From the NCBI RefSeq assembly GCF_005434945.1, contig NZ_SKCH01000003.1, positions 62,001 through 126,000 on the forward strand: 64,000 nt of DNA, read 5' to 3'. Shown here one piece after another: positions 19,982 to 28,454 of this stretch. This DNA is from Prescottella subtropica (GTDB lineage Bacteria > Actinomycetota > Actinomycetes > Mycobacteriales > Mycobacteriaceae). A program made the translations under genes and the position numbers. Position 1 is the stretch's first letter; each line of letters starts with the position of its first letter. The notes under the pieces are model-generated. The model did not search any database. It saw nothing but the letters and a program-made list of their open reading frames with translations, and had not been told where the DNA came from.

Positions 19982-20974
19982 TCAGACCTCCGCAGGGGTG
20001 TTGGTGCGCGCGGCGATCAGGCGGCGCGCGATGGACTCGGCGGTGCGCTGGGCGGCCGAGGTCATGATGTCGAGGTTGCCGGCGTACGCGGGCAGGTAGT
20101 CGGCTGCGCCCTCGACCTCGAGGAACACGGTGACCTTCGTGGTGACCGGGCCCGCGCCCTCGGGCAGCAGGGTGTGGACCGGCTCGTCGGCGGCGACCGG
20201 CGTGAACTGGACCTCCTGCTTGAGGCGGTAGCCGGGCACGTACTCGGCGACGCGGGCGGCCATCTCCTTGACGGAGGCGCGGATGGCCTCCTGGTCGGCG
20301 TCGCCGACGAGCGCGAGGACCGTGTCACGCATGAGCATGGGCGGCTCGGCCGGGTTCAGGATGATGATGGCCTTGCCGCGGCCGGCGCCACCGACCTGCT
20401 GGATGGCGTTCGACGTGGTCTCGGTGAACTCGTCGATGTTGGCGCGGGTGCCGGGGCCGGCCGACTTCGAGGAGATCGACGCGACGATCTCGGCGTAGGG
20501 GACCGGGGTGACGGCGGAGATGGCGGCGACCATCGGGATGGTGGCCTGGCCACCGCAGGTGACCATGTTGAGGTTGTCGAGATCCTCGTCGAGGTGCTCC
20601 TCGAGGTTCACCGGCGGCACCACGAACGGGCCGATGGCGGCCGGGGTGAGGTCGATGATCTTCTTGCCGAACGGCGCGAGCTTCGCGCAGTTGGAGATGT
20701 GCGCCTTCGCGGACGTCGCATCCAGGACGATGTCGATCTCGTCGAAGCCGTCGAGGGCGATGAGGCCGTCGACGCCCTCGGCGGTGGTGGGCACGCCGAG
20801 ACGCTCGGCGCGGGCCAGGCCGTCCGAGGTGGGATCGATGCCGACCATGGCACCCATCTCGAGCACGTCGGACTTGTTCAGGACCTTGATCATCAGGTCG
20901 GTGCCGATGTTGCCCGGCCCGATGATGGCGACCCGAATCTTCTTCGAATCAGTGTTGTTCGTCACGATTGTCAC
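19982..20974 (-). CDS. acetaldehyde dehydrogenase (acylating)
   Basis: 330 aa DmpF/BphJ/HsaG-type enzyme that turns acetaldehyde and CoA into acetyl-CoA using NAD+. The NAD-binding motif GPGNIG is at 19-24 and catalytic Cys140 is in [12 protein letters not shown]. The GTG at 20974 overlaps the hydratase TGA, giving a protein that starts [13 protein letters not shown] second in-frame GTG at 20965 (MTNNTDSKK) is almost as likely. It forms the channelling complex with the aldolase encoded immediately downstream. Confidence 0.94.
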   Translation of the reverse strand: MTIVTNNTDSKKIRVAIIGPGNIGTDLMIKVLNKSDVLEMGAMVGIDPTSDGLARAERLGVPTTAEGVDGLIALDGFDEIDIVLDATSAKAHISNCAKLAPFGKKIIDLTPAAIGPFVVPPVNLEEHLDEDLDNLNMVTCGGQATIPMVAAISAVTPVPYAEIVASISSKSAGPGTRANIDEFTETTSNAIQQVGGAGRGKAIIILNPAEPPMLMRDTVLALVGDADQEAIRASVKEMAARVAEYVPGYRLKQEVQFTPVAADEPVHTLLPEGAGPVTTKVTVFLEVEGAADYLPAYAGNLDIMTSAAQRTAESIARRLIAARTNTPAEV

Positions 20975-21786
20975 GATTCCTTCCGGGAGAAAACTGCGGT
21001 CACGGAGCCGAGAGTGGACAGCTCTGCGCGGATGGTCACGCCGGGCGCGGCGGGAACCATGGGGCCCAGGGCGCCGGAGAGCACGACCTGGCCGGCGCGC
21101 AGCGGCTGGCCGTACTCGCGGGCGGTGCGGGCGAGCCACTGCAGTGCGATCAGCGGATCGCCCAGGCAGGCCTCGCCGTTGCCCTCGGAGACGAGCTCGT
21201 CGTCGGCGTACATCTTCATCACGACGTCCTTGGGCTCGAACTCGTCGAGCGTCACCCACGTGTCACCGAGCACGTACAGGCCGGACGACGCATTGTCGGC
21301 GACGGTGTCGGTGATGAGGATCTTCCAGTTCTCGATGCGGCTGTCGACCAACTCGAGGGCCGCGACGGCACCGGTGACGGCCGCACGGATCTGGTCGAGA
21401 TCGAGATCGCCCTCGGCGAGGTCGGCACCGAGCCGGAACGCCACCTCGGCCTCGGCCTTGGGCTGGAGCATCCGCTCGGTGGGCACCTCGGGCAGGTCGG
21501 TGACGTCCATGTGGTCGAACAGGACACCGAAGTCGGGCTGGTCGACGCCGAGCTGGGTCTGCACGGCCAGCGACGTCGCACCGATCTTGCGGCCGACGAC
21601 GACGGCCCCGTCGGCGATCTGCCAGTCGATCAGCTGCTGCTGGACGCGGTAGGCGACGCCGATGTCGGAGGGGCCGATGAGATCGTTGATCGGGGCGCAG
21701 GCGACGCCGGTCTGCGCTGCGGTCGCCAGTCGCTTCGCGGCCTGGGTGATCGCCTCGTCGGAGATCGTAGGTTCGGTGTCAGGCAT
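20971..21786 (-). CDS. 2-keto-4-pentenoate hydratase (FAH superfamily)
   Basis: 271 aa hydratase of the MhpD/BphH/HsaE type that adds water to 2-hydroxypenta-2,4-dienoate to give 4-hydroxy-2-oxovalerate. FAH-fold signatures include GRKIGATS near 72-79, the acidic metal site [12 protein letters not shown] near 110-121, and [13 protein letters not shown] near the C-terminus. The start at 21786 ([11 protein letters not shown]) is preceded by AAGGA; longer readings run into the operator region. First gene of the lower meta-cleavage operon, with translational coupling to the dehydrogenase through an overlapping stop/start. Confidence 0.93.
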   Translation of the reverse strand: MPDTEPTISDEAITQAAKRLATAAQTGVACAPINDLIGPSDIGVAYRVQQQLIDWQIADGAVVVGRKIGATSLAVQTQLGVDQPDFGVLFDHMDVTDLPEVPTERMLQPKAEAEVAFRLGADLAEGDLDLDQIRAAVTGAVAALELVDSRIENWKILITDTVADNASSGLYVLGDTWVTLDEFEPKDVVMKMYADDELVSEGNGEACLGDPLIALQWLARTAREYGQPLRAGQVVLSGALGPMVPAAPGVTIRAELSTLGSVTAVFSRKES

Positions 21787-21854
21787 GGATGTCCTTGTCG
21801 TGGGAAGTGCGTGCAACGACTGTGCGTGACGACGCCCGCCGCGCGCGAGCAATC

Positions 21855-21873
21855 GGTTCCGCTCAGCGGAACC
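21855..21873. promoter_or_regulatory. 19-bp palindromic operator, candidate IclR site
   Basis: GGTTCCGCT-C-AGCGGAACC is a perfect inverted repeat with a 1-bp centre. It lies in the 100-bp gap between the IclR regulator stop and the hydratase start, about 70-87 bp upstream of that start. Many IclR-family operators are TTCCG/CGGAA palindromes of this size. Confidence 0.65.
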
Positions 21874-21886
21874 TACCTGTCGGCGG

Positions 21887-22657
21887 TCACTCCGGGCGGA
21901 GGTTGTCCCGGCGAGCGAGAGTGGCCGCGATCCCGGCGGCAGCGGCCCGCACCTGATGGGTGTGCGCCTCGGGTCGGAACCGGGACGCGGGCCCGGTCAC
22001 GCTGACCCCGGCGACGGGACGGTCGTCGGCGTCGAGGATCGCCGCGGACACGCACACGATGCCGACGGCGGACTCCTCGTACTCGAACGCCACCCCGGTC
22101 TCGAGGATCGTCTCCAACTGGCGGGCCAGCAGGCCGGGGGTGGTGATGGTGCGCGGGCCGCGGCGCGGCAGCGGGCCGGCGAGGGTGCGGGCCTTCAGAT
22201 CGGCGGGGGCGTGTGCGAGCATCGCCTTGCCGATCGCGGTGCAGTACAGCGGCATCCGGCCCCCGATCCGGGACGGGGACGCGGCCTGCCGGTGCCCGCC
22301 GATCTTCGCGACGTACACCACCTCGTCGCCCTCGAGCACCCCCAGGTGCACGGTCTCGTGGGTGCGTTCCCTCAGGTCCTCGAGGAACGGGGTGGCCACC
22401 TCGATGAGGCCGCGTTCCACCGAGGCGCGCATCCCGAGCTCGAACAGGTGCCGGCCCAGCCGGTAGCCCGCCCCGGACCGGTCGATGAGCCGGGCCCCGA
22501 CGAGTTCGGCGAGCAGTCGGTGCAGCGTCGTCTTGTGCAGCCCGGTGCGGTGGACCAGATCGGTGAAACTCACCCAGTGGTCCTCGGCGGTGAACGCGTC
22601 GAGCACGATCACGACCTTGCCGATCACGGTGTTGGGCACAGGCCCCGGTCCGGTCAC
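21887..22657 (-). CDS. IclR-family transcriptional regulator
   Basis: 256 aa regulator. The N-terminal winged helix-turn-helix (about 12-70; FTDLVHRTGLHKTTLHRLL is the recognition region) is followed by the IclR effector domain (about 80-250). The latter contains the typical GRMPLYCTAIGKAMLA segment and SAVGIVCVSAAILD near the end. It probably controls the meta-cleavage operon that follows on the same strand, through the palindrome in the gap. Effectors in this family are usually aromatic acids or pathway intermediates; nothing in the sequence specifies this one. Confidence 0.9.
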   Translation of the reverse strand: MTGPGPVPNTVIGKVVIVLDAFTAEDHWVSFTDLVHRTGLHKTTLHRLLAELVGARLIDRSGAGYRLGRHLFELGMRASVERGLIEVATPFLEDLRERTHETVHLGVLEGDEVVYVAKIGGHRQAASPSRIGGRMPLYCTAIGKAMLAHAPADLKARTLAGPLPRRGPRTITTPGLLARQLETILETGVAFEYEESAVGIVCVSAAILDADDRPVAGVSVTGPASRFRPEAHTHQVRAAAAGIAATLARRDNLRPE

Positions 22658-22676
22658 GGCAGCACCGGCGCGGGCG

Positions 22677-23336
22677 TCACGGCGCCCGCAGCAGCGCGAC
22701 CGCGAGCGAGTTCAGTTCGTACTCGAATGCGTCGAGGTCGGGGGCACCGCCGGTCACCGACTCCCGTTCCCACGAGGCGAGCCCGGAGACGACGAACCGG
22801 GCCATGAGCGCCACCCGCCGCGCCCGCAGGTCCTCGTCGATGTGGCCGAGGTGGACGCCGATCCGCGCGAACAGATCCTGCAGGACGTTCATCCCGCCGA
22901 CCCGCGGAAAGGTCGGATCGTCCGGGACCAGTGCCGTCGGGCGGCTCACGAAATCCAGGTGGATACCGGTGAGCCACTGCTCGTTGAACCGCGCCCAGTA
23001 CGACGGCTCGTACGCGGTGATCTCCGCGACGAACGGGTGGATGTAGGCATGAACGAGCGCCGCGAGCGGGTCCGTGGTTGAGTCGCAGGCCGGTGACTCG
23101 TCGTGATCCAGGGCGGCGACCATGTCGGCGCGGTGTGCGTTGACGGTGCCCATGTGGGTCAGCCAGACCGCCTCGAGCAGGCCGTCCCATGTGCCGAAGT
23201 GGTAGGTGATGGCCGAATTGTTTCGCTGCCCAGCGGTTCTCACGATCTCGCGGGCGGACACGCCGTGCAGGCCGCGTTCGGCGATGAGTCGTTCGGCGAC
23301 ATTGAGGAGCGTGTCGCGACCAGTGGACGAGTGCAT
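22677..23336 (-). CDS. TetR-family transcriptional regulator
   Basis: 219 aa repressor-type protein. The N-terminal helix-turn-helix (about 3-50) has the typical TLLNVAERLIAERGLHGVSAREI start and ITYHFGTWDGLL end. The ligand-binding half is not recognisable. The start at 23336 (MHSSTGRD) is preferred; a start 45 bp upstream would leave almost no room for the promoter of the divergent lipase gene. It ends 19 bp before the IclR gene. By position it most likely controls the divergent lipase-family gene, itself, or both. Confidence 0.85.
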   Translation of the reverse strand: MHSSTGRDTLLNVAERLIAERGLHGVSAREIVRTAGQRNNSAITYHFGTWDGLLEAVWLTHMGTVNAHRADMVAALDHDESPACDSTTDPLAALVHAYIHPFVAEITAYEPSYWARFNEQWLTGIHLDFVSRPTALVPDDPTFPRVGGMNVLQDLFARIGVHLGHIDEDLRARRVALMARFVVSGLASWERESVTGGAPDLDAFEYELNSLAVALLRAP

Positions 23337-23407
23337 GACGGTCAGCGTAGCCAATGCGCTATGTTCGTCGACCTGAGACACAATTCTTATTTTTTTGGAG
23401 GTGTTCT

Positions 23408-24622
23408 GTGTTTCGACCGTCGTCGACGAACCACCGGCGTTTCGGTGCCGGCCGTACCGGTGTCCTCACCGCCGTCGCGGCCACGACCGTCGCGCTGGTG
23501 GCCTCGGGCTGCAGCAGCGGCCCGTCGGACAAGGCCGAGACCGCCGCGCTGGAGCCGGGGCAGCTGCTCTCGGTCCAGGAGTTGCGCGGCACCCCGGTGC
23601 TGCCCAGCGCCGGCCGCAACGAACTGATCACGTACGCGTCGCAGAACGCACAGGGTGACCCGGTCGTCGTCTCGGGCACGGTGTCGATCCCGTCCGGTGA
23701 CGCCCCCGAGGGCGGCTTCCCGGTGATCAGCTGGGCACACGGCACCACCGGTGTCTCCGACATCTGCGCGCCGTCCGCCGACACGATCGACGGCTTCGCG
23801 CACGACTACCTGGCCGGCGTCGACCGGACACTCGACAAGTACATCGCCGACGGCTACGTCGTGGTGCGGACCGACTACGTCGGCATGGGCACCCCCGGCG
23901 GGCACCCGTACATGGACGGCGGCACCGAGGCCAACGCGGTCGTCGACATCGTCCGCGCGAGCCGCGCCCTCGACGACTCGGTCGGCACCCAGTGGTACGC
24001 GATGGGCCACAGCCAGGGCGGGCACGCCGCCGTGTTCACCGCGGCGCAGGGCCCGGACCGGGCACCGGAACTCGACCTGCGCGGCGCGATCGCGATCGCA
24101 CCGGGCAACGACATCAGCACGACCCCGCAGTACCTGTCCGCCGGCACCCCGGAGGTGGCGCCCGCACTGGCGTTCCTGCCGCTGATCCTGCTCGGCGCCG
24201 AGGCCGCGGACCCGTCGATCGTCGCCGACGACTACGTCACCCCCGAGGCGCAGGTGCTGCTCACCGCGGCCCGCACCAGCTGCGTCGGGCAGATCCGCGA
24301 CGTCATCGGGCAGGTGCCGCCGGACAAGGCGTTCGCGCCGGGCGTCGACCTCGGCAAGCTCACCGAGTACCTGCAGGCGCAGGCCCCCGGCCGGCTCACC
24401 CCGACCGTCCCGACGCTGGTGCTGCAGGGGACCAGCGATCTGCTGGTCACCGAGGCGATGAGCAGTTCGCTCGTGGAGAGCCTGTGCAGCAACGGCGGCG
24501 AGGTCGCGTACAAGACGTACGAGGGCGCCGACCATCGACAGGCGATCCCCGCGTCGTACGACGATGCGTCGCAGTTCATGTCGGCCCTCGCCAAGGGTGA
24601 TAAGCCGGCCGGCACCTGCTAG
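23408..24622 (+). CDS. secreted lipase-family lipoprotein (alpha/beta hydrolase, PF03583 type)
   Basis: 404 aa exported esterase/lipase. The signal peptide spans residues 1-34, ending in a lipobox (VASGC) so that Cys35 is the predicted lipidated residue. The nucleophile Ser202 lies in GHSQGGHA, with an aspartate near [11 protein letters not shown] and a histidine in [14 protein letters not shown] at 23408 is set by the strong GGAGG at 23397-23401. Its TAG stop forms the shared CTAG with fdhD. Members hydrolyse triglycerides or other esters at the cell surface; divergence from a TetR gene suggests inducible expression. Confidence 0.88.
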   Translation: MFRPSSTNHRRFGAGRTGVLTAVAATTVALVASGCSSGPSDKAETAALEPGQLLSVQELRGTPVLPSAGRNELITYASQNAQGDPVVVSGTVSIPSGDAPEGGFPVISWAHGTTGVSDICAPSADTIDGFAHDYLAGVDRTLDKYIADGYVVVRTDYVGMGTPGGHPYMDGGTEANAVVDIVRASRALDDSVGTQWYAMGHSQGGHAAVFTAAQGPDRAPELDLRGAIAIAPGNDISTTPQYLSAGTPEVAPALAFLPLILLGAEAADPSIVADDYVTPEAQVLLTAARTSCVGQIRDVIGQVPPDKAFAPGVDLGKLTEYLQAQAPGRLTPTVPTLVLQGTSDLLVTEAMSSSLVESLCSNGGEVAYKTYEGADHRQAIPASYDDASQFMSALAKGDKPAGTC

Positions 24623-25443
24623 AGGAGGATGCGTTGCTCGCCGGAATAGACGTTCATCGTCTCCCCGCGCAGGAACCCGGCGAGCGTCATCCCGCGGTCG
24701 CGGGCCAGATCGACGGCCAGTGACGACGGCGCCGACACCGCCCCGAGAACCGGAACCCCCGCGACCGCGGCCTTCTGGGCCAGTTCGAACGACGCGCGCC
24801 CGCTCACCACGAGGACCGCGTCGAGCAGGGGGATCCGGTTCTCGGTGAGCGCCCACCCGAGCACCTTGTCGACGGCGTTGTGCCGGCCGACGTCCTCCCG
24901 CGCCGCGAGCAGGGTGCCGTCGGCGGTGAACAGTCCGGCCGCGTGCAGGCCGCCGGTGGCGTCGAACACCCGCTGGTGGCGGCGCAGGACCTCCGGCAGC
25001 GCCGACAGGGTCGCGGCCGGAATCTCGAAGGTGCTGTCGGACAGGTCGAATCGGCTGCGGACCGCGACCTCGTCGAGCGACGCCTTGCCGCACACCCCGC
25101 ACGCCGACGTCGTGAGGAACGCCCGCCGGCCCCGCTCGCCGGGATCGGGGACGCCCGCCGCGAGCGCCACGTCGAGCACGTTGTAGGTGTTGGCGCCGTC
25201 GGCGTCGACCCCGTCGCAGTACCGCACCACCGCGACATCCGACGCCGCCTCGACGATGCCCTCGGTGAGCAGGAACCCGTGTACGAGTTCGACGTCGTGG
25301 CCGGGGGTGCGCATCGTGACCGTCAGGGCACGGCCACCGAGCCGGATCTCGAGTGGCTCCTCGACGGCCAGCGCGTCCGGGCGGCGGCGGACACCGTCGG
25401 CGGTGATGCGCAGGACGGGCCGGCGGGCGGTGACCCGTCCCAT
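24619..25443 (-). CDS. fdhD: formate dehydrogenase accessory sulfurtransferase FdhD
   Basis: 274 aa protein that passes sulfur from a cysteine desulfurase to the molybdenum (Mo-bisPGD) cofactor of formate dehydrogenases. The reactive motif Cys115-Gly-Val-Cys118 is intact, and the C-terminal [16 protein letters not shown] segment is typical. Its ATG directly abuts the TAG stop of the upstream molybdoenzyme gene (zero spacing), so the pair is translated together and the molybdoenzyme is the evident client. Confidence 0.96.
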   Translation of the reverse strand: MGRVTARRPVLRITADGVRRRPDALAVEEPLEIRLGGRALTVTMRTPGHDVELVHGFLLTEGIVEAASDVAVVRYCDGVDADGANTYNVLDVALAAGVPDPGERGRRAFLTTSACGVCGKASLDEVAVRSRFDLSDSTFEIPAATLSALPEVLRRHQRVFDATGGLHAAGLFTADGTLLAAREDVGRHNAVDKVLGWALTENRIPLLDAVLVVSGRASFELAQKAAVAGVPVLGAVSAPSSLAVDLARDRGMTLAGFLRGETMNVYSGEQRILL

Positions 25444-27756
25444 CTACTGCGTCCCGACCGGCTCGAGCCGGACGACGATCGCCTTCGACACCGGCGTGTT
25501 CGACGTGGCGGCAACATGATCGAGCGGCACCAGCGGATTGGTCTCCGGATAGTAGGCGGCGGCGTTGCCGCGCGGCGTGCTGTATTCGACGATGCGGAAC
25601 CCGTGGACGCGGCGCTCCTCGACCCGGCCGTCGGCGGTGGTCCACTCGGAGACGACGTCGACGGTCTGCCCGTCGCGCAGACCGAGGTCGGTGATGTCGG
25701 CGGCGCTGACGAACACCACCCTCCGGCCGTTCTTCACGCCACGGTAGCGGTCGTCGAGACCGTAGATGGTGGTGTTGTACTGGTCGTGGCTGCGCAGGGT
25801 CTGCAGGATCAGCCGCCCGGCCGGGGTGGGTACCCATTCGAGTGGGCTGACCGCGAAGTTGGCCTTGCCGGTGCGGGTGGGGAACTCGCGGGAATCGCGC
25901 GGCGGATGCGGCAACTGGAAGCCGTCGGGCCGGCGGACCCGGGCGTTGTAGTCCGCGCAGCCGGGCACCACCCGCGAGATCGAATCCCGGATCAGGTCGT
26001 AGTCGGATTCGAACCGCCGCCACGGCACCGGGTGATCGGCGCCGAGCAACTCCCGCGCCAACTGGCACACGATGGCGACCTCGCTGCGCAACTGCTCGCT
26101 CACCGGATGCAGACGCCCCCGCGACAGGTGCACCATCGACATCGAATCCTCCACCGACACCGCCTGCTTCCCGGTGTCCTGGATGTCGAGGTCGGTGCGG
26201 CCGAGGGTCGGCAGGATCAGCGCGGTGCGCCCGTGCACGACGTGGCTGCGGTTGAGTTTCGTCGACACCTGCACCGTCAGGTCGCAGCGGCGCAGCGCCT
26301 CCTCGGTGGCGGCGGTGTCGGGGGTGGCGGAAGCGAAGTTGCCGCCCATCGCCACGAACACCCGGGCGCGGCCGTCGCGCATCGCCCGGATCGCGTCGAC
26401 CGTGTCGAAGCCGTGGCTGCGGGGGCTGGTGATACCGAACTCGGTGTCGAGGGCGGCGAGGAACTCCTCGGGCATCTGCTCCCAGATGCCCATCGTGCGG
26501 TCGCCCTGCACGTTGGAATGCCCGCGCACCGGGCACACCCCGGCGCCGGCCTTGCCGATCATGCCGCGCGCCAGCAGCACGTTCACCGCCTCCGCGATGG
26601 TGGCGACGGCATGCCGGTGCTGCGTCAGGCCCATCGCCCAGCACACGACGGTGCGTTCGGATGCGACCAGCGCGGCGGCCGTCTCCTCGAGCTGACGCCG
26701 GGTCAGGCCGGTCGCCTCGGCGACGGTGGCGAGGTCGACGGCCCGCACGTGCGCGGCCCACGCGTCGAACCCGGCGCAGTGCGCGTCGACGAACGCCCGG
26801 TCGACCACCGAGCCGGGTGCGCGGTCCTCGGCCTCGAGCAGCAGCCGTCCCAGCCCCTGGAACAGGGCCATGTCGCCGCCGAGACGGATCTGCAGGAACT
26901 CGTCGGCGATCGGGACGCCGCGGCCGACCACGCCGTTCACCTTCTGCGGATCCTTGAACCGCAGCAGCCCGGCCTCGGGCAGCGGGTTGATCGCGATGAT
27001 CTTCGCCCCGTTCGCCTTCGCCTTCTCCAGCGTCGACAGCATCCGCGGATGGTTGGTGCCCGGATTCTGGCCGGCGACGAGAATGAGGTCGGCCTGCTCG
27101 AGGTCGGGGACCGTCACAGATCCTTTGCCGATCCCGATCGACTCGGTCAGGGCACTGCCCGACGACTCGTGGCACATGTTGGAACAGTCCGGCAGATTGT
27201 TGGTGCCGAAACTGCGGATCATCGTCTGGTACACGAACGCGGCCTCGTTGCTGGTGCGGCCGGACGTGTAGAACACCGCCTCGTCAGGGCTGTCGAGGCC
27301 ACGCAACTGCCCGGCGATCAGCCGGTACGCGTCGTCCCAGCCGATCGGCTCGTACCGGTCGCCCCCGGGCCGCAGCACCATCGGATGCGTGATCCGGCCC
27401 TGCTGCCCCAGCCAGTAGTCGGTGCGCTCGGCCAACTCCGCGATCGGGTGCGCTGCGAAGAACTCCGGTGTCACCGTCCGCAGCGTCGCCTCCTCGGCGA
27501 CGGCCTTCGCGCCGTTCTCGCAGAACTCGGCCGGTTTACGGTGGCCCGGTGTCTCCGGCCACGCACAGCCGGGACAGTCGAAGCCGTGCCGCTGGTTGAG
27601 TCGGGTCAGGGTGCGGGCGGTCCGCGCGACCCCCATCTGCTCGACCGCCCGCTGCATCGACACCAGCACCGCCGGCACCCCGGCCGCGTAGTCCTTCGCA
27701 TGCCCGACGACCAGGTCGTTCTCGTCGATGTCGTCCCGGGGTCCCTGACGCGTCAT
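25444..27756 (-). CDS. FdhF/YdeP-family molybdopterin oxidoreductase
   Basis: 770 aa Mo-bisPGD enzyme of the YdeP branch of the DMSO-reductase family. The N-terminal CPGCAW motif (Cys61, Cys64) plus Cys79 in FCENGAK is the YdeP-type cysteine set. The protein uses an ordinary cysteine (NMCHESSG) where formate dehydrogenase H carries selenocysteine. The molybdopterin domain and C-terminal dinucleotide-binding domain (about 640-770) are complete. No twin-arginine signal is seen, so it is cytoplasmic. The reaction is unproven; E. coli YdeP is linked to acid resistance. Start ATG at 27756 is chosen over longer upstream readings that overlap the divergent GNAT promoter. Confidence 0.9.
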   Translation of the reverse strand: MTRQGPRDDIDENDLVVGHAKDYAAGVPAVLVSMQRAVEQMGVARTARTLTRLNQRHGFDCPGCAWPETPGHRKPAEFCENGAKAVAEEATLRTVTPEFFAAHPIAELAERTDYWLGQQGRITHPMVLRPGGDRYEPIGWDDAYRLIAGQLRGLDSPDEAVFYTSGRTSNEAAFVYQTMIRSFGTNNLPDCSNMCHESSGSALTESIGIGKGSVTVPDLEQADLILVAGQNPGTNHPRMLSTLEKAKANGAKIIAINPLPEAGLLRFKDPQKVNGVVGRGVPIADEFLQIRLGGDMALFQGLGRLLLEAEDRAPGSVVDRAFVDAHCAGFDAWAAHVRAVDLATVAEATGLTRRQLEETAAALVASERTVVCWAMGLTQHRHAVATIAEAVNVLLARGMIGKAGAGVCPVRGHSNVQGDRTMGIWEQMPEEFLAALDTEFGITSPRSHGFDTVDAIRAMRDGRARVFVAMGGNFASATPDTAATEEALRRCDLTVQVSTKLNRSHVVHGRTALILPTLGRTDLDIQDTGKQAVSVEDSMSMVHLSRGRLHPVSEQLRSEVAIVCQLARELLGADHPVPWRRFESDYDLIRDSISRVVPGCADYNARVRRPDGFQLPHPPRDSREFPTRTGKANFAVSPLEWVPTPAGRLILQTLRSHDQYNTTIYGLDDRYRGVKNGRRVVFVSAADITDLGLRDGQTVDVVSEWTTADGRVEERRVHGFRIVEYSTPRGNAAAYYPETNPLVPLDHVAATSNTPVSKAIVVRLEPVGTQ

Positions 27757-27829
27757 GGACCCATAGTGGCCCCGATCGGGTCCGGATGCACGGGCGACGG
27801 ATTCCCGGACCCGCCGGTAGGCTTCCGGC

Positions 27830-28447
27830 ATGTCTGTGCGTCCCGTGACCCGATCCGACATCCGTGCCGTCTCGGTGGCGCTCGCGGACGCGTTCGACGA
27901 CGACCCCGTCATGTGTTGGATCCTGCCGGACCCGCAGCGCCGGCCGTCGGGGATGGCCCGGCTGTTCGGCGCCGAGATCCGCTACCACCATCTCGCGGGC
28001 GGGGGCGCCGAACTCGCGCACGCCGACGACGGCACGATCGTCGGCGGCGCACTGTGGGATCCGCCGGGACGGTGGAAGCAGTCCCCGTGGACGTCGCTGC
28101 TGAGCCTGCCGACGGTCGCGCTCGCCCTCGGCCGGCAACTGCAGGTCGGTGCCGAGGTCGGGAACACGCTGGACGCGGCGCACCCCGCCGAACCGCACTG
28201 GTATCTCGCGACGATCGGCACGTCGACGGCCGGTCGCGGCGGCGGCCACGGCAAGACGCTCCTGAACTCGCGACTGTCCCGCTGCGACGCCGCCGGACTG
28301 CCCGCCTATCTCGAATCGAGCAAGGAGGCGAACATTCCGTACTACGAACGCTTCGGTTTCGAGGTGAGCGGCGAGATCGTCCTCCCGGACGGCGGCCCCA
28401 CGTTGTGGCAGATGTGGCGTCGCCCGCGTGGTACCGAGCAGCGGTGA
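27830..28447 (+). CDS. GNAT-family N-acetyltransferase
   Basis: 205 aa acetyltransferase. The acetyl-CoA-binding region is [20 protein letters not shown] near 125-144, where the usual R-x-x-G-x-G/A loop reads GRGGGHG. The closing strand YYERFGFEVSGEI is near 165-180. The substrate is not predictable from sequence. It is divergent from the YdeP gene and ends 7 bp before the S9 peptidase gene. Confidence 0.82.
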   Translation: MSVRPVTRSDIRAVSVALADAFDDDPVMCWILPDPQRRPSGMARLFGAEIRYHHLAGGGAELAHADDGTIVGGALWDPPGRWKQSPWTSLLSLPTVALALGRQLQVGAEVGNTLDAAHPAEPHWYLATIGTSTAGRGGGHGKTLLNSRLSRCDAAGLPAYLESSKEANIPYYERFGFEVSGEIVLPDGGPTLWQMWRRPRGTEQR

Positions 28448-28454
28448 CCCGGAC

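Noticed and set aside
23337-23407. TetR operator in the TetR-lipase gap
   Set aside because: Only weak inverted bases (such as TAGC/GCTA) are visible; no palindrome convincing enough to call.
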